64,000 nt of DNA, from NCBI GenBank assembly GCA_947626945.1, contig CANQUC010000004.1:24252-88251 (forward strand). Direction: 5' to 3'. Below are positions 26,130 to 34,421 of the stretch, piece after piece. The stretch comes from an uncultured Lachnospiraceae bacterium (lineage in GTDB: Bacteria > Bacillota > Clostridia > Lachnospirales > Lachnospiraceae). The translations under genes were made by a program, and so were the position numbers. The notes below the pieces were generated by a model, which saw only the letters and a program-made list of their open reading frames with translations, was not told the origin of the DNA and ran no database searches. Position 1 is the first letter of the stretch; each line of letters opens with the position of its first letter.

Positions 26130-27518
26130 ATGCACGGCGTATTTATTGAAAAAGGCCTGTCTGACTGGCAGATCATCCAGCACTGTCAGGGAAAAGCCCA
26201 AATCACCCTGTCCGGCAGCTGGATCGTGCCGAAAGACGCCATCAAGCAGGGAGTCCGGATGGCGGAGCCCATGATCCGCGTTTTGTCCGAGGAGGACAAC
26301 ACCCAGATCATTCCCTGGCAGATGGCAGAAAGCAAAGCGGATGACCCCCAGGGCTACCGGGGCACCTGGAATGCCACGCTGACTGTTCCCGCAGGGGGAC
26401 TGTACCGGATCGAGACCGGTCTGAAAACGACCGCTGTCCGGCCCGGCCTTGTATGGGTCTTCCGGGGCGATACCCGCTTTCATTTCGGAGTGGGAGACGT
26501 GTTTCTGATCGGAGGCCAGTCCAACGCGGCAGGCTACGGCAAAGACACCGCCTATGATCCTCCGGAGCTTGGCGTACATATTTACCGGAACCGCCGAAGC
26601 TGGGACCTGGCTTCCCATCCTCTGAATGAGTCTACCTACAATGCCGACGCGGAAAACGCGGAGATGGGCGTCTCCGGAAGTTCTCCCTATCTTGCTTTCG
26701 GCAAGCAGTTCCGAAAGCTGTCTCATTATCCCGTAGGGCTTATCGCCACCGCAAAGGGCGGGATGCCCATGAAAAAATGGGAACCCGGCAGAGGGGGTCT
26801 TTACCGAAATATGCTGGAGCAGGCAAAGGCCTGCGGGCCTATTGCAGGCGTGCTCTGGTATCAGGGATGCAGCGACACCGACCATAAGGCTTCGGAATTC
26901 AAAGAACGATATTATACGATGATCGAGCAGTTCCGCAAGGATCTGGGCTACCCTGTGAAGTTCTTTACTTTTCAGCTGAACCGGCAGATCACCGGAGAAG
27001 ACGACCACGCCTGGGGCGTTGTGCGGGAGGCCCAGCGCACGGCTGCCCATGACCTTCCCGACGTTTACATCCTGCCCACCATCAACGGCGGACTGTCCGA
27101 CGCCATTCACAACAGCTGCCATACCTGTGTTCTTCTGGGAGAGCGGCTGGCGCGCCAGTGCGGTCATGTGCTTTACGGCACACCGGCCTATTTCGCGCCG
27201 GAGATCACCGACGCGGTACAGGAAGATGGCCGGCTGCGTCTTCGCTTTGCCCATGTGAACTCCGGATTTATCATTACCGGAGACAGCCAGAAGGACTGCG
27301 GATTTACCCTGATGGATCAGGATCAGAATGTGCTTCCTTTCCAGGGGATCAGCACGGATCCGTCGGATCCCGCTTCCATCCTGATCGCCCTGAAAGAGCC
27401 GCTTCCCACGGGAGCGACAGTATCTTTCGGCTGGCAGGCCAACCCTGTGGCCTTTCCCCTGATGGACGAGGAGACATACCTGCCCCCTCTGTCCTTTTAT
27501 CAATACCCTATCGCCTAG
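26130..27518 (+). CDS. sialate O-acetylesterase-type carbohydrate esterase (SGNH/SASA)
   Basis: The 462-residue protein has the GGQSN serine block (FLIGGQSNAAGYGKD), the mid-domain VLWYQGCSD block and an Asp-x-x-His block (SDAIHNS), so the SGNH-type catalytic set is complete. Family members remove O-acetyl groups from sialic acid or from other glycans such as xylan. No signal peptide is seen. I chose the ATG at 26130 (MHGVFIEKG) with GGTGA 6 bases before it. An upstream TTG and ATG in frame are less likely. The GH29 gene follows after 24 bases, so deacetylation and defucosylation of the same host-type glycan are a fair guess. Confidence 0.85.
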   Translation: MHGVFIEKGLSDWQIIQHCQGKAQITLSGSWIVPKDAIKQGVRMAEPMIRVLSEEDNTQIIPWQMAESKADDPQGYRGTWNATLTVPAGGLYRIETGLKTTAVRPGLVWVFRGDTRFHFGVGDVFLIGGQSNAAGYGKDTAYDPPELGVHIYRNRRSWDLASHPLNESTYNADAENAEMGVSGSSPYLAFGKQFRKLSHYPVGLIATAKGGMPMKKWEPGRGGLYRNMLEQAKACGPIAGVLWYQGCSDTDHKASEFKERYYTMIEQFRKDLGYPVKFFTFQLNRQITGEDDHAWGVVREAQRTAAHDLPDVYILPTINGGLSDAIHNSCHTCVLLGERLARQCGHVLYGTPAYFAPEITDAVQEDGRLRLRFAHVNSGFIITGDSQKDCGFTLMDQDQNVLPFQGISTDPSDPASILIALKEPLPTGATVSFGWQANPVAFPLMDEETYLPPLSFYQYPIA

Positions 27519-27542
27519 GGTTCAGAAAGGATCTTATTTTTC

Positions 27543-28973
27543 ATGATGAACAGCAAGCAAGACTGGACAGAACTGTACCGTCAGGCTCCCGACTGGTTTC
27601 GGGACGCCAAGTTCGGCCTGTTCTTCCACTGGGGACCTTACAGTGTTCCCGCCTACAAGAATGAATGGTACTCCAGAAACATGTATGCGAAAGGAAACGG
27701 CATCAACCTTTACCATGAGCAGACCTACGGCCCTGTCAGCAAGTTTGGCTATAAAGATTTTTATGACGGTATGACCGGAGACCGGTTTGACCCGGAAGAA
27801 TGGGCTGACATGACAGTGCGTTCCGGCGCCCGCTATGCCGGGCCCGTTACCGAGCACTCCGACAATTTTTCTCTCTGGAACAGCAGGGTCAATCCCATCA
27901 ACTGCGTCAATTACGGCCCCAAACGGGATGTGCTTGGAGAATGCGCCCGCGCTTTCCGCAAGCGGGGGATCCGTCTTCTGACCACGTTCCATCACCAGTG
28001 GCTGTGGGGATGGTTTATGTCTTCCGACCCGGACGCGGACGTGTACGATCCGGCAAACGAGATCTACTACGGCAAGTCTCTCCCGCTGGAAACCAACCGG
28101 TACGCCCCCTACAGACTGCCTGACGAGGCGTTCAACAAAATGTGGATCGACAAGGTAATGGAAGTGGTGGACAACTATGATCCGGATCTGGTCTACTTTG
28201 ACAGCCGTACCAACATCATCTCCGAAAAATACCGCTGGGAGGCGGTTTCCCATATGTATGGGAAAAAGAAAGACCTGATCCTCTCCCACAAACAGGAAGA
28301 TTTTCCGGAGAATGTGGGGATTCTGGATATTGAATGCGGCGCGTTTGAAGAGATCAAGCCTTTCCCCTGGCAGACAGACGACCGGCTGGAGGACAATGTG
28401 ACCTGGTGCATGGTGCAGGATCCCAAATATAAATCGGCTACCCGCATCATCCATCAGCTTTGCGATATCGTATCCAAAAACGGAAACCTGCTGCTGAACG
28501 TAGGGCCCTATGCTGACGGATCTTTCCATGAAGACGCCAAAAGGATCCTGTTTGAGATCGGCGACTGGTTAAAGATAAACGGCGAGGCCATTTACGGCAC
28601 CCGCCCGTTTGTGATCTCCGGGGAAGGCCCCAGCACTGTAAAGGATGTGGATTACAACATCGATATGGTCAATGCCCAGCTGGAAAACCAGGCGGGGGAC
28701 GCGGGGGACGTGAGCCTTACCACATTTACGGATGAGGATTTCCGCTTTACCACCAAAGGCTCCACGCTCTACGCCATTGCAATGGGATGGCCCAAAGACC
28801 GTACCCTCCGCATCCACACGTTAAAAGCAGGCGGAAACAAAGACCACATCCGCTCCGTAACGCTGCTGGCCTCCGGGCAGTCCCTTTCTTTTGACCAGAC
28901 GGACACGGAGCTTATCGTCCGGCTGCCGGAAAAGAAACCATGCGATCACGCCTACGCGCTGAAGATTGAATAA
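27543..28973 (+). CDS. GH29 alpha-L-fucosidase
   Basis: The 476-residue protein has the GH29 TIM-barrel blocks: WFRDAKFGLFFHWGPYSVP near the start, YAGPVTEHSDNFSLWNS, and the nucleophile aspartate D220 in DPDLVYFDSRTN. A C-terminal beta-sandwich domain follows NLLLNVGPYADGS. It hydrolyses alpha-L-fucose from glycans. No signal peptide is seen, so it should be cytoplasmic. AAAGGA lies 11 bases before the ATG. It is the second gene of a two-gene operon and is followed by a very strong terminator. Confidence 0.94.
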   Translation: MMNSKQDWTELYRQAPDWFRDAKFGLFFHWGPYSVPAYKNEWYSRNMYAKGNGINLYHEQTYGPVSKFGYKDFYDGMTGDRFDPEEWADMTVRSGARYAGPVTEHSDNFSLWNSRVNPINCVNYGPKRDVLGECARAFRKRGIRLLTTFHHQWLWGWFMSSDPDADVYDPANEIYYGKSLPLETNRYAPYRLPDEAFNKMWIDKVMEVVDNYDPDLVYFDSRTNIISEKYRWEAVSHMYGKKKDLILSHKQEDFPENVGILDIECGAFEEIKPFPWQTDDRLEDNVTWCMVQDPKYKSATRIIHQLCDIVSKNGNLLLNVGPYADGSFHEDAKRILFEIGDWLKINGEAIYGTRPFVISGEGPSTVKDVDYNIDMVNAQLENQAGDAGDVSLTTFTDEDFRFTTKGSTLYAIAMGWPKDRTLRIHTLKAGGNKDHIRSVTLLASGQSLSFDQTDTELIVRLPEKKPCDHAYALKIE

Positions 28974-28990
28974 ACAATACCAAACAGCAA

Positions 28991-29044
28991 AAAGAAGCCT
29001 TCGCAAAACAAAGAACCCCTTTTGTTTTGCGAAGGCTTTTTTAA
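28991..29044. terminator. bidirectional rho-independent terminator
   Basis: A perfect 18-base stem (28995-29012 with 29021-29038) with an 8-base loop is followed by T on the plus strand and preceded by an A-rich run, so it works for GH29 and, less certainly, for the convergent sortase gene. Confidence 0.93.
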
Positions 29045-29088
29045 TTCATGATTTTACAGGGCTTATAGCCCAAGCGGACAGCCCAAGC

Positions 29089-30087
29089 CTACCGCCCTGC
29101 GGACGGCCCGGGAGACGGCGCCGGGATGGGCTCGGGCGAAGCCTCCGGCACCGGCGCGATGGCGGCGGGCACCGCTGTGGCAGGGGCAGGCGTCTCAGGC
29201 GCGGCCGTAGGCGTGATCTCGTCCTTGTAGACCAGTCTTCCCTGCAGCACCAGACGGTAGTCTCCCCCGGCGCTTGTACAGGTACAGAGGGTGATGATCT
29301 CATCGGTATCGGCAGGCGTCACCCCTGTCTCATACTTGGTCTGAGATTTCATTTTCTGCAGATAGGCCGTGTACTCCGGCCCCGGAGCCGCAAACCAGGT
29401 AAAGGTATCCGATGTATAAAGGGTCTCATGGACGCTGAAGATCTGATAACGGTATTTGCCGTTTGGCGTATAATACCAGAAAAACTCATTGCCTGGAAAA
29501 TACGCGGCGTCCTTGTATTTCCGAAGAGATCCGAACATGGTGCCGTTTCTCATGTTGTGGCCGTAAATGATCGTATTGGTATGGCTGTGGCCGTCCCTGA
29601 TCATACCCTCCACATAGATCTCGCCATAAATGTCCGACGCGCCGCTGATGTCATGCTTCAGATAAAAATCACTGCCCGCCCGGTACAGCACCGGATAACT
29701 TACCACAGGAAGGGTTTCAAATTCCAGATAACCGATCACTTCGCTGTTCTTTGCTTTCCAGGCGGCAAAATCCACGTTTCGGATGGCGTAATTGGGATTC
29801 AGGGGGATGGGATAGAGAAAACCGGACCGCAGGGCCGCAAGTCCCCCGTTTACGTCGGTCAGATACCTGGGCCAGTTTGGATCCTCCGGCCGCCAGGGCC
29901 CGTCCTCCTCAAACGCCATATGGAGATACCGGTAATGCGGCAGCTCTTCATCGATCATTGCCTGAATAAACGGATCTCTTTGTCCCGGCTTCAGGAAATA
30001 ATTGTATAGCTCCAGTCCCATCAGGACAACGGCGCCCACGATCACCACCGCCAGGCAGACGACAATGATCTTCTTTCCCCTACTCAA
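29089..30087 (-). CDS. srtB: class B sortase with Pro/Ala-rich C-terminal tail
   Basis: The 332-residue membrane protein has an N-terminal anchor (residues 6-25) and a class B sortase domain. The catalytic set is visible: H177 in IIYGHNMR, C268 in TLCTC and an arginine at 278 or 284 in YRLVLQGRL. Sortases cut a sorting motif and join the protein to cell wall. After residue 290 a 40-residue tail rich in P, A, T and E is unusual for the family and probably spans wall space. No NPxTx- or LPxTG-type substrate is encoded in the window. It lies 20 bases after the desulfurase gene. Confidence 0.93.
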   Translation of the reverse strand: MSRGKKIIVVCLAVVIVGAVVLMGLELYNYFLKPGQRDPFIQAMIDEELPHYRYLHMAFEEDGPWRPEDPNWPRYLTDVNGGLAALRSGFLYPIPLNPNYAIRNVDFAAWKAKNSEVIGYLEFETLPVVSYPVLYRAGSDFYLKHDISGASDIYGEIYVEGMIRDGHSHTNTIIYGHNMRNGTMFGSLRKYKDAAYFPGNEFFWYYTPNGKYRYQIFSVHETLYTSDTFTWFAAPGPEYTAYLQKMKSQTKYETGVTPADTDEIITLCTCTSAGGDYRLVLQGRLVYKDEITPTAAPETPAPATAVPAAIAPVPEASPEPIPAPSPGPSAGR

Positions 30088-30107
30088 TGTGCTTCATCCT
30101 TTCGTAA

Positions 30108-31262
30108 CTAATGTCTGCTGTACCTCCGCAAAAGAGGCAGCAGTTCTCCCAAAACCTCCATACAGTACCGGACTTCCTCCTGTGTGTTATAGACACTGAA
30201 GCTGAACCGGATGGTGGCGTCCAGAAGCGCTTTTTCCAGACCGATGCTCTTCAGCGTTTCGCTGATCCCCGGTTTATTGGACGCGCAGGCGCTTCCTGAG
30301 GACACATAAATTCCCTTGTCTTCCAGGGCATGCAGCAGTACCTCGCTTCGGATGCCCCGAAAGCTGGCGCTGACAATATGGGGCGCCCCCTCTCTTTTTT
30401 CCGGCCCGTTCACCGTAACGCCCTCCAGCCGCGAAAGTCCGTCCAGAAAAGATTCACGCAGACTGTACAGCCGCTCCCGCTTTTCTTCCAGGTTTTCATA
30501 GCATTCCTTTGCCGCCTGGGCAAATCCGGCGATACCGGGAACATTTTCCGTTCCGGAGCGAAGATTTTTCTGCTGTCCGCCTCCAAACAAAATGGGGCGG
30601 ATCTTTGTTTTCTCATTTACATACAAAAGGCCGATCCCTTTGGGGCCATGAATTTTATGGCCGCTTGCGGACAGCAGATCAATGCCGGTCCGCTTTGGGT
30701 ACAGCCGGAATTTTCCAAATCCCTGCACGGCGTCCACATGAAACAGACAGCCGGGACAGCGGGTCCTGATCCGGGACGCGATCTGTTCCAGAGGCTGCAG
30801 AGACCCGATCTCATTATTGACCATCATCACGGAGACCAGAATGGTCTCTTCCGTAAGGGCATTTTCCAGAGCCTCCAAAGACACAACGCCTTTCCCGTCC
30901 ACCGGCAGCGCCGTAATCTCAAATCCAAGCTCCCGCAGATGGTCCATGGCCGCGCTGACGGATGGATGTTCAATGGCCGTGGTGATCAGATGCTTTCCGG
31001 CCCTCTGATTGGCAAGCGCCCCGCCGATAATGGCCAGATTATTGGATTCCGTGCCTCCGGACGTAAAAAACAGTTCTTTTTCCTGTACTTTCATAATGGA
31101 AGCCAGCGCCGTCTTTGCTTCCCTGACGCAGTTTTCCGCCTCCATGCCCAGTTTGTGCAGGGAGGAGGGGTTGCCGTACTGTTCCGTCATCACTTTCTGC
31201 ACTGTCCGCGCCACGGTTGGGCTGCAGCAGGTAGTGGCCGAGTTGTCAAAATAGATTTCCAT
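30108..31262 (-). CDS. cysteine desulfurase (NifS/IscS family)
   Basis: The 384-residue protein is a PLP-dependent class V aminotransferase-type enzyme. K203 in SASGHKIHG binds PLP and C326 in SGSACASNK is the active cysteine that receives sulfur from cysteine. The product persulfide feeds iron-sulfur clusters or tRNA thiolation. Which of these applies is not clear, as neither iscU nor mnmA lies beside it. The order prmA-rsmE-desulfurase is common in clostridia. There are 30 bases between rsmE and this gene. Confidence 0.94.
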   Translation of the reverse strand: MEIYFDNSATTCCSPTVARTVQKVMTEQYGNPSSLHKLGMEAENCVREAKTALASIMKVQEKELFFTSGGTESNNLAIIGGALANQRAGKHLITTAIEHPSVSAAMDHLRELGFEITALPVDGKGVVSLEALENALTEETILVSVMMVNNEIGSLQPLEQIASRIRTRCPGCLFHVDAVQGFGKFRLYPKRTGIDLLSASGHKIHGPKGIGLLYVNEKTKIRPILFGGGQQKNLRSGTENVPGIAGFAQAAKECYENLEEKRERLYSLRESFLDGLSRLEGVTVNGPEKREGAPHIVSASFRGIRSEVLLHALEDKGIYVSSGSACASNKPGISETLKSIGLEKALLDATIRFSFSVYNTQEEVRYCMEVLGELLPLLRRYSRH

Positions 31263-31292
31263 GAATGTTCCTTTCTGAATGGGGGAACGCGG

Positions 31293-32030
31293 TCAGCTCT
31301 CCAGCGCAAACATCAGCACCGAAAGCGCGCAGAGCCCTGCCGTTTCCGTCCTGAGAATTCTTTTTCCCAGGGAGATGGGAGCCACTCCCCGTTCCCTGGC
31401 CAGATCGATCTCTCGTTCGTCAAAGCCGCCTTCCGGCCCGATAAAAACCCCTATGGACATTCCGCTTTTCAGCGTGCCCAGGATCTTTCTTGTTTCTTCC
31501 ATGCCCGTTACCCGCTCATAGGGGATCAGGCTTTGATCCAGCTTTTGTCCGTAGTCAAATGCCTGAGCCAACGTCATTACCGGCATGACCCGGGGGATCA
31601 TGGCTCTTCCCGACTGCTTTGCCGCGCTTTCCGCAATGGCCTGCCACCGTTTCAGCCTGGCCTCCTGTTTTTTGGAATCCATCTTTACAATGGTGCGCCC
31701 GGTGATCACGGGAATGATCTCATAAGCCCCAAGCTCCACCGCTTTCTGAACGATCCAGTCCATCTTGTCCGCCTTGGGCAGTCCCTGAAAGAGATACAGC
31801 CGGGAATCCAGTTCCCTGATCTCACTGGTTTTTTCCAGAATGTCCAGCAGGATCTCATCCGGTAAAAATTCCCGGATCCGGCACAGATAGCCGTGGTAAT
31901 TGCCGTCATAGATCTGCAGCTGCTCTCCCGGCTTCATCCGCAGTACATTTTTGATATGATTTACATCGCTTCCGGTGACCGTCACCGTATGTTCCCCGAT
32001 CTGCTCCGGCCGCGCAAAAAACTGATTCAT
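31293..32030 (-). CDS. rsmE: 16S rRNA (uracil1498-N3)-methyltransferase
   Basis: The 245-residue protein has an N-terminal PUA-like part (MNQFFARPEQI, HIKNVLRMKPGEQLQIYDG) and a C-terminal SPOUT methyltransferase fold with the knot motifs IGPEGGFDEREID and LGKRILRTETAGL. It methylates U1498 of 16S rRNA. The gene follows prmA by 20 bases. Confidence 0.96.
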   Translation of the reverse strand: MNQFFARPEQIGEHTVTVTGSDVNHIKNVLRMKPGEQLQIYDGNYHGYLCRIREFLPDEILLDILEKTSEIRELDSRLYLFQGLPKADKMDWIVQKAVELGAYEIIPVITGRTIVKMDSKKQEARLKRWQAIAESAAKQSGRAMIPRVMPVMTLAQAFDYGQKLDQSLIPYERVTGMEETRKILGTLKSGMSIGVFIGPEGGFDEREIDLARERGVAPISLGKRILRTETAGLCALSVLMFALES

Positions 32031-32050
32031 TCCGTCACCCCGCCTGATCT

Positions 32051-33010
32051 TCAGGCCCGTCTGGCCGTAATGCCGACCCAGTCGTTCTGCCTGGTCACTT
32101 CCTCAATGGCAAATCCGTTTTCCAGAAGAGCCCGGCATACTTCCTCTTCCTTTGTATTTAAAATCCCGGAAGTCAAAAACAATCCGTTTTTTTTCAGATG
32201 GGCTCCCGCCACCGACGCCAAAGATACGATCACATCCGCCAGAATATTTGCCACAACCACATCATAACAGCCGTATCCTGCCTTTTTGGCGGTCTCCTGT
32301 CCCTCCAGCAGATTGCCCTGAAAAACCTCATACCGGTATGAAGGGATCTGATTTGCATTCATATTTTCAGGCACCGCGGCCACAGCCGCCGGGTCAATGT
32401 CAACAGCTACCGCCCTGGCAGCTCCCAGCTTCAGCGCCAGAATGGAAAGGATCCCGCTCCCGCAGCCTACGTCCAGCAGCGTTGTCTGCTCATTTACATG
32501 TTTTCTCAGCTGCCTCATGGCCAACTGGGTAGTCTCGTGCATTCCGGTGCCAAAGGCGGTTCCCGGATCGATACGGATCAAAAACGGATACCGCTCTTTT
32601 TCCTGATCTGTTATCTCATGCCAAGATGGTATGATGTATACATCATCTACTGTAAAGGGGTGAAAAAATTGTTTCCAATTGTTGATCCAGTCCTCATCTT
32701 CCGTTACGTCCCGTACAATGCGGCAGCTTCCCGCATCCGCGTAAGACGCCAGCAAAGCAAGCCCCTGCCGGACCTGCTCCAAAAGGGCGGTCTCCTCTGC
32801 CCCCTCTTCCAGATAAAAACTCACATACGCCTTTCCGTCGTCTCTGGGCAGCTCAGGCAGGATGTCGATATACAGCTGTTCCTTTTCTTCCCGTGTGATC
32901 GGCTGACGGTCCTGAATCTCCAGCCCCTCAATGCCAAGCTCTGTCAGCATTCCGCAGACCAGATCCTCTGCCTGTGTAGTTGTCTCCACGGTAAATTTCG
33001 TCCATTTCAT
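32051..33010 (-). CDS. prmA: ribosomal protein L11 methyltransferase
   Basis: The 319-residue protein has the PrmA pattern: an N-terminal ferredoxin-like domain and a class I methyltransferase with the SAM site LLDVGCGSGILSI, the preceding DPGTAFGTGMHETT block and VVANILADVI. It methylates ribosomal protein L11. AAAAAGGA lies just before the ATG. It is the first gene of prmA-rsmE-desulfurase-sortase, which starts at a good promoter. Confidence 0.97.
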   Translation of the reverse strand: MKWTKFTVETTTQAEDLVCGMLTELGIEGLEIQDRQPITREEKEQLYIDILPELPRDDGKAYVSFYLEEGAEETALLEQVRQGLALLASYADAGSCRIVRDVTEDEDWINNWKQFFHPFTVDDVYIIPSWHEITDQEKERYPFLIRIDPGTAFGTGMHETTQLAMRQLRKHVNEQTTLLDVGCGSGILSILALKLGAARAVAVDIDPAAVAAVPENMNANQIPSYRYEVFQGNLLEGQETAKKAGYGCYDVVVANILADVIVSLASVAGAHLKKNGLFLTSGILNTKEEEVCRALLENGFAIEEVTRQNDWVGITARRA

Positions 33011-33073
33011 GGTCCTTTTTCCTGTCCTTGCCGTCGTTTTTTATGGGGGCGCCTCTTTGGCTGCTTATGGGTC

Positions 33074-33102
33074 ATTATATCAAATATCCCGTTTTGTGAC
33101 AA
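33074..33102 (-). promoter_or_regulatory. promoter for prmA-rsmE-nifS-srtB
   Basis: On the minus strand TTGTCA (33097-33102) and TATAAT (33074-33079) are exactly 17 bases apart, 64 bases before prmA. Confidence 0.8.
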
Positions 33103-33136
33103 CTGTTTCGGCCAGGTTTCTGTTTTTTTCCATGGA

Positions 33137-33165
33137 TTGCTTTTTTTGTCATTGTCTGTTACAAT
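33137..33165 (+). promoter_or_regulatory. promoter for the PduL-type gene
   Basis: TTGCTT (33137-33142) and TACAAT (33160-33165), with a TG one base before the -10, are 17 bases apart and 41 bases before the start codon. Confidence 0.6.
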
Positions 33166-33205
33166 AGATTCCGTTAACCGCTTTTATCATGCAAAGGAGT
33201 ATCAG

Positions 33206-33847
33206 ATGAGTACAAAGATTCCCATAGAGATCTCTGCGAGACATGTCCATCTTTCGCAAAGTGATTTTGAATATCTGTTTGGAAAGGGCGCCCAGCTGAC
33301 GCCCGCAAAAGAACTGAGCCAGCCCGGCCAGTATCTTGCCAAGGAGCGCATCACCATTATCGGCCCCAAAGGCCGGTTTGAAAACATTGCGGTTCTGGGC
33401 CCTTTCCGTAAGGAAACCCAGGTGGAGCTTGCCATCACCGACACGAGAAAATTCGGCGTCAAAAGCGTGATCCGCCAGTCCGGCGATATCGCGGACACCC
33501 CCGGCTGCACCCTGTCCGCCAACGGAAAAACCCTGGACATTCCAAGAGGGGTCATTGTTGCCAAACGCCATATCCACATGACGCCCAGCGACGCCATCCG
33601 CCTTCATGTGGCGGACAACGACGAAGTGTTTGTCATTACGGAAAGCTATGAACGGGCGCTGATCTACGCGGATGTGGTAGTCCGCGTACACAAAGACTTC
33701 CGCCTGGCCATGCACGTTGATACCGACGAGGGCAACGCCTTTGCCAGCGATGACAACCCCTACGGCGTCATCCTCAAACTGTTTGACGGCAGCGCCTACA
33801 ATCTGCATATGTGGGCGGAAGAACTGCTGGAGGGGATCCAGCGTTAG
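33206..33847 (+). CDS. pduL: PduL-type phosphate acyltransferase
   Basis: The 213-residue protein matches PduL, which converts acyl-CoA and phosphate to acyl phosphate (propanoyl or acetyl). The zinc-binding histidine motifs are visible: SARHVHLS near residue 11 and AKRHIHMTP in the middle, with HVDTDEGNA later. No encapsulation-peptide extension is seen at the N terminus and no microcompartment shell genes lie nearby, so it probably serves general acetate/propionate metabolism. The open frame extends far upstream without a homologous part. AAAGGAG lies 6 bases before the chosen ATG. The stop overlaps the convergent S26 peptidase gene. Confidence 0.93.
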   Translation: MSTKIPIEISARHVHLSQSDFEYLFGKGAQLTPAKELSQPGQYLAKERITIIGPKGRFENIAVLGPFRKETQVELAITDTRKFGVKSVIRQSGDIADTPGCTLSANGKTLDIPRGVIVAKRHIHMTPSDAIRLHVADNDEVFVITESYERALIYADVVVRVHKDFRLAMHVDTDEGNAFASDDNPYGVILKLFDGSAYNLHMWAEELLEGIQR

Positions 33848-34305
33848 GTTCTGTTTTTCAGCAGTTTTTTGATCTTTGCAAGGGGAATCTGGATCCAGGG
33901 CCGGATGGGCCGAAGCAGCAGCCACAAACCGGCGGCTCCCCGGTACAGGGGATTTTTTACGGAAACAGTTTTCCCCTTTCTCACAAAAGCTGTCAGCACG
34001 CCTCTGATCTGATCCGCCTCCAGGGGGCCCTCCACTTCCGTCTGATTATCTCCTACGAAATAAAACCCTTCTCCCTTTTTTTTCCATATGCGGTGCAGCA
34101 CCAGGATGCTTTCTTTCCGCCTGTAAAGCGCCACGTCTCCCCGCTTCAGTCCGGCAGGATCCGCGGGAGCGATCACCGCCTGATCCCGGCCGGGAGTAAA
34201 CAGCGGATACATGCTGAATCCCCGGGGCGACACCTGCACAGTCTTTCCTTCCATCAGCAGCTTTTCCAGGTCCATTGGGATGGCTTCTGTCATTTCTTTT
34301 TCCAT
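33844..34305 (-). CDS. S24/S26-type peptidase (signal-peptidase-like)
   Basis: The 153-residue protein has the signal peptidase fold signature: PRGFSMYPLF with the catalytic serine S31, RGDVALYRR, VLHRIW and FVGDNQ. The second active residue appears to be histidine (H71 in VLHRI), as in the ER/archaeal S26B type, rather than lysine. A C-terminal hydrophobic or amphipathic segment may hold it at the membrane. It is divergent from the PqqD/HPr-kinase gene and shares its promoter region. I infer it cleaves the leader of the nearby EGVYAASG peptides, whose exporter has no peptidase domain, but this is not shown. Confidence 0.85.
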   Translation of the reverse strand: MEKEMTEAIPMDLEKLLMEGKTVQVSPRGFSMYPLFTPGRDQAVIAPADPAGLKRGDVALYRRKESILVLHRIWKKKGEGFYFVGDNQTEVEGPLEADQIRGVLTAFVRKGKTVSVKNPLYRGAAGLWLLLRPIRPWIQIPLAKIKKLLKNRT

Positions 34306-34361
34306 AAAATTTTCATTCCCGTTTTCCGGCAGCTTTGCTTTCTGCCTTTATTGATAAGAAT

Positions 34362-34394
34362 ATTGTAGCATTCATTCAAAAAAAATGCTATAAT
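34362..34394. promoter_or_regulatory. divergent promoters inside an inverted repeat
   Basis: The two strands carry mirror-image extended -10 sites: TGC-TATAAT on plus (-10 at 34389-34394) and TGC-TACAAT on minus (-10 at 34362-34367). Together they make an inverted repeat, ATTGTAGCATT and AATGCTATAAT. Each polymerase would cover the other site, so only one gene could be started at a time. Confidence 0.6.
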
Positions 34395-34421
34395 GGTTTT
34401 ATCTATTTGGGGGGATCACTC

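Noticed and set aside
26076..27503. 475-codon open frame on the minus strand opposite the esterase
   Set aside because: The plus-strand frame has the full SGNH motif set and promoter. The antisense frame has no recognisable domain.
32498..33205. N-terminal extension of the PduL-type gene
   Set aside because: The open frame is antisense to prmA and to its promoter. PduL similarity and the ribosome site both start at 33206.
33206..33847. Part of a bacterial microcompartment locus because of PduL
   Set aside because: No shell proteins, no signature enzymes and no encapsulation-peptide extension are present.
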